Positions 53,553 to 63,166 of a DNA stretch of 64,000 nucleotides are shown piece by piece. Within the stretch, counting starts at the first letter, position 1. The number at the start of each line of letters is the position of its first letter. This DNA is from Euglena gracilis (lineage: Eukaryota > Euglenida > Euglenophyceae > Euglenales), in NCBI GenBank assembly GCA_039621445.1, contig CP154957.1, positions 25,086,938-25,150,937 of the forward strand, in the 5' to 3' direction. The translations under genes and the position numbers were made by a program. The notes under the pieces were generated by a model, which searched no databases, was not told the origin of the DNA, and saw nothing but the letters and a program-made list of their open reading frames with translations.

Positions 53553-54813
53553 TGTAACCGTGAACAGAAAGGCGCGGCGCCTGCCCTGTATTCTGTTGAC
53601 ATGCTTCACGCAACGGTTTTGGGCTGTTTCGGGGCTGTTTTTGGTCAAAAGTCCTGTTCACAGTTTCATGCCCTGTAAATTGTGAACAGCCTGTTCACGA
53701 TTATCAGGGCGTTATTTGGACCCCCCAATTTAATGCCCTTTAAATCGTGAACAACCTGTTCACAAATTTCATGGCGTTAATCTGGGGGGTCCAGTTATTG
53801 CCCTGATAATCGTGAACAGAAACCCTGTGACAAAAATTTACTTCAGTTTATGGGATCTTTTTGAGGAAACCCGCTGGTCCTGGAAAACGAGATATGGGTT
53901 TATGCCAAGTTATTGGGGGGCACTTTGGGGGGGGGGACCGGACGCCCAAGGCGCCCCCCCCCCTCGGAGGCCCCCACGATGCTTGGCCATAAGGCGATTT
54001 TCGGTTTAGAGCCTAAGGGTGTGGATGCCCGTTTTTTACCATACCATTCCACCATGTTCCAGTCTATTTCTTCGTGCAATGGCAAAGAAGGCAGCAAATA
54101 CTATGGACAGAATGTTGTCCCATCCCTCAAAAGTTGCTGAATTTTTGGCCGCACTAAAACAGGGATGGACCCAAAAGTTGAACCCTGTTCAGGATCCCTT
54201 TCATGCTTGCCTTCTGGCAGAGGCGACCAAAAAGAAAGCATCCGGAACGAAAGGGACAGAGCAAGCCGCATATGCACACCTTCTCGAATTCTCGAATTTG
54301 AGGATGTGTGCATTGCGCTTGGCGATGTCCCTTTGTGCATGGGGTGCTTCCCCCACTGTTGTTTGATGGGCAAGCGGTCATCAATCAATGTGAGGACCAA
54401 CGCCGGGCACAGTGCGGCCAACATTTTGAATGCCGACAACTGAAAGCATCCACGTTCAGGGGCTACCTGAACGCCATCGCCCGCCTATATGCCAGTTATC
54501 AGCCAGAAATCCCGTTTGTTCCATCCTCTGATATGCAACTCCCACGGCTGCAAAAAATGCTCGCGGCTGCTCTCACCCGCGAGGCAACAAAAAAAGCCAT
54601 CGATGAGGCTGCGCACCCCCCGTAAATCGTGAACAGCCTGTTCACAATTATCAGGGCGTTAATTGGACCCCCCAAAGTAACGCCCTGATAATCATGAACA
54701 GCCTGTTCACGACTATCAGGGAGTTAATTTGGGGGGGTCCAATTAACGCCCCGTAATCTGTGATCATGTCCACGAAATACAGGGCAGGCGCCGGGCCTCT
54801 GTTCACGGTTACA
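53553..54813 (+). mobile_element. C: recombinase-like element
   Basis: TIRs TGTAACCGTGAACAGAAAGG and CGCGGCGCCTGCCCTGTATT at left, and complement ACAGGGCAGGCGCCGGGCC and TGTTCACGGTTACA at right, 1261 bp. Subterminal palindromes CCCTGATAATCGTGAACA and complement, alternating with GGGGGGTCCAATTAACG, occupy 53650-53820 and 54620-54770. Between them lies a plus-strand recombinase fragment. It is inserted in the CACTA-like element. Confidence 0.82.
54079..54625 (+). pseudogene. tyrosine-recombinase-like fragment with core-binding domain (element C)
   Basis: ATG 54079: MAKKAANTMDRMLSHPSK, EFLAALKQGW, QDPFHACLLAEATKK and AAYAHLLEFSNL. An 8-bp tandem duplication, TTCTCGAA at 54281-54288 and 54289-54296, shifts the frame. 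The match continues in the next frame (LEFEDVCIALGDV). A further shift then gives LLFDGQAVINQCEDQRRA, KASTFRGYLNAIARLYASY and LPRLQKMLAAALTREATK, ending AIDEAAHPP and TAA. The S-x-F-x-x-Y-L-x-x-I helix is the core-binding domain of tyrosine recombinases. The fragment ends exactly where the subterminal array begins, just short of the LTEEEL start of the catalytic domain seen in B. Confidence 0.68.
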
Positions 54814-54839
54814 AATTCATGTTTGTCTTGTCACAGCCA

Positions 54840-54950
54840 ATGTCTGATACACTTTCTACCGCCCTGTCCGCTTTTGATGATTGTGGAGATGGAGGAACCA
54901 AACCGCGCTCCATTCGCTCATATTTCATGCAAAAAATAACCATTCGATGA
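54840..54950 (+). CDS. possible short exon starting MSDTLSTALSAFDD
   Basis: A TTTGTCTTGTCACAG acceptor-like sequence sits three bases before ATG. 36 codons follow (MSDTLSTALSAFDDCGDGG, then TKPRSIRSYFMQK) to TGA at 54948. The complementary strand is also open and looks equally protein-like, so strand and reality are uncertain. It may be host material of the CACTA-like element. Confidence 0.2.
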   Translation: MSDTLSTALSAFDDCGDGGTKPRSIRSYFMQKITIR

Positions 54951-56640
54951 GCCTGGACGCTCTTTCTGTTGGCGGCTTCCATTATGTTGTGCATGTTTGC
55001 CATCCAATTTACTATGGGTCGGTTTGTTTCATTTTTTGGTTGAAATTCTCCAATGGGTCGGTTTGGAAGGGTAGGTCGGTTTAGAAGGGGGGTTGGTTTA
55101 AATGGGGGGGGTTAATCGTGAACAAAATTTACCAAGAAATTTCAGGCACATGTAACTGGAACAGGAGGCGAACCTCAGCATATGTGTGACCAGCGGGAGA
55201 GACAATGCAAGTGGTGGCAAACTGAACTGACATGCGGCGAAGCAAGTTTCAGTGCAAAATACAGGCTCGCGACGCCAGAGGCCAGGTGCAAGGGGGTGAG
55301 GGGGGGCTGGGACAGTTCACTTCCGAACTGAACTGGATATACTTCTCGGAATGGGGGGGTTAAACAACACTTTGATGGGGGGGGTCTCAGGACCCCCCTG
55401 TTCATTTCCGAAGTGAACTGAAGAAGGGTGGGGGGTCCGGGGTCCCGAAGTGGACTACCTAGCCTCCCATTGTCGGCATGGTTAAAAGGACAACAAACTG
55501 CTCAACTCAACCCATTTCGGGAGGTTGTTTACGGCGTGTACCCTTGCCATCCTTGCCTTGCACACACTGGGGGATTTTGTTATTGGAGGTTCGGGTCTGG
55601 GAATGGCTGGGTGGGGGACCCAGGTCCCCCGAGCTGTCCCCCGCCCCCGCACTGTTCCCATTGGGCCAGAAAGGGTTCCAGGAGGGGAATAGCTTGGGGG
55701 GAGGGCATGGTGCTCCCCCCCCAAAGTGGCCAAATTATTTGGCAAATTTTGGTTTCCCCCCTCAAAGTGGCCTTTTTTTTTGGCGTCAAAGGTGCCGAAG
55801 GCCAGAATTTGCCTCCCCCCCCCCAAATTGCTGTCCAGAGTTTTGGAGTCCCACGGCGCCCAAAGGGCGATCACTTTGAGGGGGGGGGGTGAGGGTATGT
55901 TGCAACATCGAAATGCATCCCATGGGTCAGCAAAGGGGAGGATCATGATGGCATAGGTGTAGAAGTGGGGGGTCGGGGAGGGGGCGGCCGCCCCCCCCCC
56001 GAGATTTTGGAGAGAAATTTTTTTTGAAAACTCACTCATCACATTGTTTGTGTTTTTTTTTTAATTTCTCACAGTGAGAACTCAACTTTTCATATGAACT
56101 TTGGGGTGATTTCACTGTTGGGCGAACGCACCGTCTCGCCGCCTTTTGGGCGGCCAAAGACGTCCTGAACTCATGGGTCGGAGGGGGCGAAAATCTTCCC
56201 TTTCTGAGTTTGGAGTTGTTGTTTGTGAACTCCGTTGCCGTCTCGCCGCCCTTCGTTGCGGCAATAGGAAACACATGCATCTTGATTTTGCTTCCAAAGC
56301 TCAATTTTTTTTCAAGAGCACACCATTTTTGTTGACAAGTTTGGCTCTTTTTGGGGAAGGTTTTTTGAAAAACTGCATTACCGTCCAGCCGCCCTTTTTG
56401 TTCCATGCAAAATGGCTCAGCACACAAAAAACACAAAAGGGCATCACCGTCGTTGCCGCCGTTTGTGATGAATTGTGATGGATCGGTGCCACAATTCCAA
56501 AAAATTGCCGCATTTTTTTGTCACGTTCAATGCCTTCTGTCAAAAAAACGCTACCAATTTTTTTGCACTCAAAAATGTCTGCACTGCCTCCATTCCGAAA
56601 ATATTTGCACTTGGATTGGGTCTTTTGCACAATTGCCCTT
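54951..56640. other. interior of the CACTA-like element, no gene recognised
   Basis: Contains a W-repeat piece (55310-55440, GTTCACTTCCGAACTGAACT), a copy of the GCCTTGCACACAC word (55555) and G/C-run text. At 56110-56470 there are four loose units around ACCGTC(T/C)(C/A)GCCGCCCTT. No transposase motif was recognised. Confidence 0.45.
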
Positions 56641-56929
56641 TAAATCGGCGTTTGAGACGCCGGGCTCAGGACAGAACCGGCGTCCCCCCCCACGGATTTT
56701 CTGGACGCCAGTTCTGTCCTAAAACCCAGGGTTAGGAACGCCGGTTCTGTCCAAAACCCGGCGTCCGGTTTGGGACTGTGTTTTGTGCAAAAAAAGTGCG
56801 CCAATGTAACCCCAGAAACGAAACTCTCCTTGGCTGAAGGGGGATAAGAGGCACAATTGCTGAGTGCAAAGCATCATGGATGTGGTGGCAAGCGTTTTGC
56901 ATATTGCCAGCAAGGAAACACATTGCGGA

Positions 56930-57470
56930 AACTTTGGCCGGACCTCGCTGGGTTTTTTCAGAAGTACGGTTGGGAGATTTTGGGTGGACCCCCCAGGTTT
57001 TTTCAGACATACGGCAGGGAAACTTTGGCTGTACCCGCCCTGGGTTGTTTCAGAAATATGGTTAAATGTTGACTGCCCGCGCCTGGGTTTTTTCTTCGAA
57101 TTACGGTTGGGAAATTTTGGCTGGACCCCCCGGGTTTTTTTTAGAAATACGGTTGTTAAATGTTGGCTGGACCCCCCATGCGTTTTTTCAGAATCACGGT
57201 TGATAAATGTTGGCTAGACCCCCATGGGTTTTTTCAGACATACGGTAGGGAAATTTTGGCTGGACCCCCCTGGGTTTTTTCATTGTATCACGGTTACGGT
57301 TGGGAAATTTTGGCTGGACCCCGGTGGGTTTTTTTTTCAGAAATACGGTTGGGGTATAGGGCTGGAACCCCCATGGCTTTTTCAGAGTTTGGGTGGGGAG
57401 ATTTTATGTTTGAACCCCCTAGGTTTTTTTCGGAATTAGCTTTGGGAGATTTTGGCTGTTCCCCCCTGGG
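56930..57470 (+). repeat. ~46-bp minisatellite, about eleven units
   Basis: Unit: GGGTTTTTTCAGAAATACGG, TTGGGAAATTTTGGCTGGAC, CCCCC. Spacing is 43-54 bp between successive GGTTTTTT words. It lies within the right arm of the CACTA-like element, just inside the outermost inverted block. TTTTTTCAG in each unit resembles a splice acceptor. Confidence 0.93.
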
Positions 57471-57750
57471 AACTAAAGGGGAACACTCGTGAACGTATTT
57501 CTAAGTGCTCCCTGGGGGAAGCACTTAGAACACCCAAAGGGGGGAAAGCCGGTTCTGTCCTGAACCTGGCGTCTCTAAAACGCCGCTTTAAACAAGGGGG
57601 GGGGGGGCGGACGCCGGTTCTGTCCTGAACCCAGCGTCCCCGGACCCTGGGTTCAGGACAGAACCGACGCCGGTTCTGTCCTGAACCCAGCGTCCCCGGA
57701 CGCTGGGTTCAGGGCAGAACCGGCGTCCGCCCCCCCCTTTTTTGTAGTAG

Positions 57751-59679
57751 AAACTTCAACTGGAGTGTATCTTTTTCCATTGCGCAGTGCAAGGCTTTTT
57801 TCATTGTGCAAAAATGAAATGACGGAGGACAAATTTATTCGGAACAAGTGCAAATATTTTTGGGGCGCAGTGCAAAAATTTTGACAGGCTGGGACATATA
57901 TTTTTGCAAGCTGTAGGCAAACATTTCAGATACTAGGTGTGGTTTTCTTCCGCTGCTTCCCCCATTTTTTCAACCTTTTTTCCATCTATTTTTTGTTCTT
58001 CCCAGGTGTTCAACGCCTCACGGCCAAGGTTGGTTTGTCGTAGAATTGTTTCCAGAAGCGACCCAACTTTGCACAAGAACAATTCCTCGTCCCTTGCGTA
58101 TTATGTGACAGAATTATTCAAAGTTCTGAAAAAGGTTTTGCTGGGCTTCTGCACCCTTGTTGTTGAATGCCGCCCAAGGTTACCCATTTGCTTTTTTTTA
58201 TTGATATTATCAAAACAATGAAAAATTTTTGACGGCGTTGCCCCCCATGTCCCCCCCCCGTGTCCCAGACGGATTTCCTTCGTCTGCTGTGGAAACACGG
58301 TGTCCCCCCCCCCCGTGTCCAGACCCACCCCTTTTGACTTTTGAGGAAAAAAATATAATGAGCAAACAGCCACAAAGGCCATTGAAGGTCAGGTGAAACA
58401 AGGTTTGGAAGCACCACAGAGATAAGGCAGGGGGGTACCGTGGGGGGGGGGGCGGGTGCGGCACAGCGCGCGCCATTTTTGAGGGGGGTCCAGCCAAGGG
58501 GGGGGGACACAAATGCTTTTTTTTTTGCACTTTCGAATTTGGCAAAATTTGCGGGGGTTTTCGGGTTTTTTCTGTGTTTCTTTCCCGTCAATTTTTGGAT
58601 TTCGTTGGAAAATTTTACAATGAAAAAGTCCTCGTTTTGGCCCCAGTTTTCCCCGAAAACCAAAAAAAAATTGTCATTTCTTTGTCATTTTTTGCATTTT
58701 TGGGTCAAAATGCTTATTTTTGTGCAAATTCAAAAATTCTCCCCAGCAGTGCCGAAATTTTCCAATTCCTCTCCGGTGGAAAAAATTGCATCTAGAAGAG
58801 CTCCTAAAGGATTTCATATGCAATTTGCGTTTTTTTCATACATCATCCTTGTTTGTTTGTTTTTTTGATGAAATTCATCATTGTGTTTTGGCTTGAGTTC
58901 GTCCATGGGCCCAGCATTGATGGTCCAGATAAAGAATGTGTGCCATTGACCATTTTTTGGACTAGTCATTTTTTGTTTTTTTTTAAAAAAAAGTTGGTCT
59001 TATTCTGTGTTCGGAAACACAGCCTTTGACGTGCGCATAGGAGCTTTTGACCAAAGGCATGTCATTGTAAATTCTCTTTATATCAAAAACTCGCCCCAGC
59101 TTCACGCCCGAACCGTGGTGTAGGACCCGGTTGTTGAAACTAGGCCCTGGCTTCATGCCCAAACCGTGGTTCTAAAACGCACGGGGAATTTGTGCTAGTG
59201 TCAAGGTGTCTATTTCTATCATTTTTTCATACTCTCATTTCCACATTTTTTGGTTGTTTTACATTCATGGTCAATTTTGGTGGTTTTTTTGTAGTTTTTT
59301 GGTTTATTTTTAGTCAATTATGGTCATTCTTTGTCCGTTTTGATTGCTTTTGATTTAGGTCGATTCTTAGTCAATTCTGGGCATTCTTTGTCGGTTTTGA
59401 CAGTTTTTTTTTGTTCTGTATTGGATGTTTGGTGCTTATTGGTCTTTTTTTTTGGTCATTTCTGGTCACCATGCCCTCCCCCCATGTTGTACCATTTCGA
59501 GCCATTTTGAAAGGAGTGATTTTTTGTCCATAGTGATTTTATTTATGGCCGCCAATGGCGGCCGTGAATCTGAGGTTCGCCACCAAATTTTTCCTGCCCA
59601 AAAAATTTTCCGGTCGCATTTGCCGACTTTTGGTCAAAAAATTTTGGAGGTCAAGGGGGGATGCATTATGGGGGAGGTT
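57751..59679. other. mostly non-coding; one weak exon candidate
   Basis: 58006-58134 is exactly 43 open codons between TTCTTCCCAG and G|GTTTTG (VFNASRPRLVCRRIVS..., phase 0 at both ends). It has no recognised homology, so I do not annotate it separately. 58239-58320 is a GTGTCCCAGACGGATTTCC hairpin with C runs. 59097-59175 repeats GCTTCACGCCCGAACCGTGG and GCTTCATGCCCAAACCGTGG. The remainder is A/T-rich. Confidence 0.4.
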
Positions 59680-60330
59680 TCTTTAGAGTAAGAGCGAAGC
59701 TTATCACCAGGGTAGGGGGGGGGGTAGAACCCCCCCGCCCCTGGGTTGGTAAAGGGAACCGCGGATTGTCGCCGTGGCCCCGGCTCTGTTCCTTTTTTTT
59801 TTTAGTGGCAAGCGACTGGATCCCTGGTTTCCGAATCACTTTTGTTTGAGTTAGGGTTCCTCCAACACCAGGCGAGTTATTCACCCACGAAGGGGTCTAA
59901 ATTGGGTGGGATTCACCAACCCCCCAGTTTTGACACTGCCATTTTGTTGGGGTGAGATTTTCGGTCAAATAATCGATTTTTCGAAAATGTCTCAAAAACC
60001 GTATATTATTTCTAGAAGTGTTTGCTGGATCAAATGTGCCCCTGGAGGCCCTCCATCGCCCCCCGCCTGGCCCATGTTCCGACGTGGTTTTGAGACCCCA
60101 AACAGCCATTTTGGGGTGTTTTTCGGCCGTTTTTTTTTGGCCCCACCCAAAAAAGTTTAGTCTTGGCCCCACCCAAAAAAAAAAAACAGTTTTTTGTGTT
60201 GGTGGGTTGGGTCTTGAAAATGAAGCAAAATGAAATTTCCGGAGACCAAAAATGAAGCCGTTGGAATGCCCCAACTCCCCGCCTAGCCCGAGTTGCAGCC
60301 ATTTTTTTGGCCAATTTTTTGCCGTTGTGT
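59680..60330 (+). repeat. composite repeat, diverged forward copy
   Basis: TTTAGAGTAAGAGCGAAGC, GGAACCGCGGATTGTCGCC, AGTGGCAAGCGACTGGATCC, AGGCGAGTTATTCACCCACG, TTTCGAAAATGTCTCAAAAA and AACTCCCCGCCTAGCCCGAG, in the same order as 18881-19440. No satellite unit follows, so the composite can occur without it. Confidence 0.8.
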
Positions 60331-61727
60331 CCATTTTTGCCTTGTTTTGACTTTTGGTCTATTTCGGGGAGAAAAAAATAAAAATATCTCCAAACTGTTG
60401 GGAATCAAAGGAAATGGGGAATTACATGCAATCACGGATGGACATGGATGAATGAATGATGGATGACACATGGAACGACATGCAAGTTTTTTGGTCGTTT
60501 TCAAAGGAGAGCTCCCCTTAAACAGGTTCAGCCAACGCAAATTTTATTCCTCGGCAATTGACATTTGTTTGGAAACAAAAACAAACCAATATTGTATCCT
60601 AATTTCTCAATTTGGGTTGGCAATTGCCTGATTTGGTTTGCAAAATTCTGATTTTGGGGGCAAATGCCTGTATGTTGGGTGCAAACTCCTGGTTCTGGGG
60701 GCAAATGCCTTATTTGGTGGGCAAAATCCCTAATTTTGGATGGTAGATATTTCATTTGGCTTGCTAATTCCGAATATTGGGTGATATATGGGTTACAATT
60801 GCTTTTGCCAGGTTGTGAGCAAAACACTTAGGACCTTCATGCCAAAAAATCTACCTTTTTTTCGCAAAATGTGAGTCAGTGTGTATTCCTTCCCCCCTCC
60901 CATCCCCAAAAAGTTTCTACAATTTCTGAGGTGAGATATTGACCATACTTCGGGGGGGAGAGAGGTAAGTAACATCTCTCCCGCTTCAGCAGTGCACATG
61001 TGTTGTGCACTGTCATATACATATGCCATAAAAATCCCAAAAAATTGGGTGGGGATTAATCACCCAGGTCCAATTTTGGTAACAAAAGTGGGGGGATATT
61101 CAATCGAATTGGAACTCCATTTTGAGCAGCCATGCCTAATTTGGTGCGCAAAAGCCAAATGTTGGATAACGAGTTGGGTGCAACACAAAATTTGAGTTTT
61201 TAATAACTATGTGGGTTGCCGACCGCAGCTGACCGCGCACCTTTTTTCTAGTTGATGTCATTTTTTCAGTGAGAATGAGGAATTAGGCTCATTTTTATCC
61301 CAGGTTTTGAGATTTTTCTGGCTCATCTGGAATTTAGGCGGCCGGATTCGCACTTAAGCTTTTTTATGTTGATTTGCGCATTTGCGCAAATTCCCGACTT
61401 TTTTATTTCGGCTGTCTGGCCCCGGGGGGTTTGAAAACACGGTGACAAGAGAGTGCAAAAAAAAAAATGAGCAAAATTCTGATTTTGTCGGTATGACCTC
61501 TGGGACTTTGGCCAAAAATGGTGTTTTTAGGGTGTCCGGAAATTGGCTGGTGTGACAAGTCCGGCGGGAAGGACGGCGGGAAAAGAAGGTAAGTGCGAGG
61601 TGGTTGGCAAGGGAAGTGCAGAGGGGAAGAAATAGGGTCCGCAGGGAATGAAGGGGGCAGGCGTCTCCCACCCCAATTGCACCCGGGATCCGCACAACCA
61701 GCTTTGTTGCAATGAACCCAGCGGAAG
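60331..61727. repeat. short-period CAAATTxGG-like array and unique DNA
   Basis: 60570-60790 reads, on the minus strand, as AAATTAGG/CAATTGC/CATTTGCCC-type units of about 25 bp. It belongs to the arrays at 28005, 29190 and 36250. Beyond 60800 the sequence is unique and A/T-rich, with ATGTGTTGTGCACTGTCATA palindromic text near 61000. No exon was supported. Confidence 0.55.
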
Positions 61728-61847
61728 AAGCCCAACCCTTGAAAACAAAAGTGTGTTTATTTGCGCAAATGCGCGCACCAACATAATTGTGTTGGTTGCG
61801 CGCATTTGCACAAATAAACACACTTTTGTCCTTCAAGGGTTGGGCTT
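61728..61847. repeat. ~120-bp hairpin with TTTGCGCAAATGCGC arms
   Basis: AGCCCAACCCTTGAA, ACAAAAGTGTGTTTATTTGC and GCAAATGCGCGCACCAACA pair with the complementary stretch after a TAAT loop, with a couple of mismatches. It is at the left edge of element F, upstream of its plus-strand frames, the same relative place as in elements A and B. Confidence 0.93.
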
Positions 61848-62824
61848 TAGCGCCCATGAACTGACGCTGTCGATAAACGGCGTGACGAAGGGGCCGTAAC
61901 GGCCATTACCAGCCGGCTGTCCAGAAACATATTTTGGTGGGTTTGTCACCGCGTTTGTCGACGGTGCAAGCTTTTGGGCGCAAATGCGCACACAAACAAA
62001 AATATGTTCATGCGCGCATTTGCGCAAATGCGCAAACAAACATGTTTTTTTGTTTGTGTGCGCATAAACACAAAGAAGAACGGTGTGACAGAAACAAAAC
62101 CGTCAAACACCAGTAGCAGATGTGGTTCATTTGCGCATTTGCGCGCATCACGCTGTTTGTGGGCGCAAATGCGCAAATGAACAACACGTTGAAATTTACA
62201 CAATTTACATCTGGTTCATTTGCGCATTTGCGCCCATAAACAACGTGATGCGCGCAAATGCGCAAATGAACCACCAATGGAGGAAATGGAGGAGTAAAAA
62301 GCGGCTTCATTTGGCCCTCCAACAGCTACCCTTAGTGGCTTCTGAATGGGTTCAACCCAAATGACCACACCGTCTCCTCCGGCACCTGGTATTATGGTGC
62401 CGTTTCTGGTCCATTGACAGGACCCACAAAAGATGGAGACAGAGGATCTCCTAAAGGTGGTTACACAGCCTCCCGATAACAATACACGTCCACCGGCACC
62501 GATTTTAGCATCCCAAGGACCCTGCCACTGGCCTGCGGCCTGGGCTGAGCTGCTGCAGCCACATCAGCTGCTTATGCTTCAGCACCCGCCAGGCCGGCAT
62601 CCACCTCCCCGGTGCAATAGCAGCCACCGAAGCGGCCACGTTATTCCCCGCAAACGGGGGTGTGAGACTGGGGGGACGACGTGGTGCATGACAACCGGCA
62701 GCCGGAGAAAGGTAGCCCTAAAACACCCGTTATTTTAGGTGCAAGGAAGTGGTGAACTTTTACCATTAGATTGGTTGCATGAAAGCGGTGGGACTCACTC
62801 CCCCCAAATTATGCACAAAAACTG

Positions 62825-63166
62825 GTGTGTTTTACAATTTTTCAAGGGAAAATGTTGGAGAAACACCAGAAAACGGACTCCGGCCCGAAGCATCCCAGGT
62901 ATTTCAGGTACCAAATTCGTAGTTGCAGAAAAAGCGTCCAACAGTCACAGGTGCTTGCACCTCGTCAATTCATTGCACTTATCTGCCAAAAGAATGAGGC
63001 CAAAACAACAAACCGTGTGGGCCGGGGAACAGCAGTGCAAATGTGCACACGTAAGGCAGGCAAATTTTGGCCAGTCAGATGCCGTGTACAAGTGAACATT
63101 AAACATCATCTCTCACCACAAATTTCATCACCGCGTAATCATGGTGCAACACAATGGTTGGCGTGA
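62825..63166 (+). pseudogene. possible tyrosine-recombinase catalytic fragment (element F)
   Basis: The frame reads QFIALICQKNEAKTT, then RVGRGTAVQMC and GKFWPVRCRVQV. Many eukaryotic (Crypton-like) tyrosine recombinases have, after box I, a strand pair with QKN/KTD-x-x-GxG followed by CPV. FWPV would replace CPV here. Upstream at 62525-62570, TGLRP and AELLQPHQLLM occur in neighbouring frames and might be a broken box I. No His or Tyr catalytic boxes were found downstream. A second frame is also open. Treat this as tentative. Confidence 0.35.

Larger units (their letters stand above)
52589..57750. mobile_element. CACTA-like element with GACGCCGGTTC subterminal repeats
   Basis: The left end CACTACTACAAAAAAGGGG plus TGGCGGACGCCGGTTC matches the complement of the right end, which finishes TTTTTTGTAGTAG at 57750. 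The last two outer bases differ. Two nested inverted pairs follow: 52610-52735 with 57548-57735, and 53392-53522 with 56642-56768. They are built from GACGCCGGTTCTGTCC and GGTTCAGGACAGAACC units. CACTA ends and dense subterminal repeats are typical of En/Spm (CMC) elements. No CACTA transposase was recognised in the interior, which hosts element C and other repeats. Confidence 0.7.
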
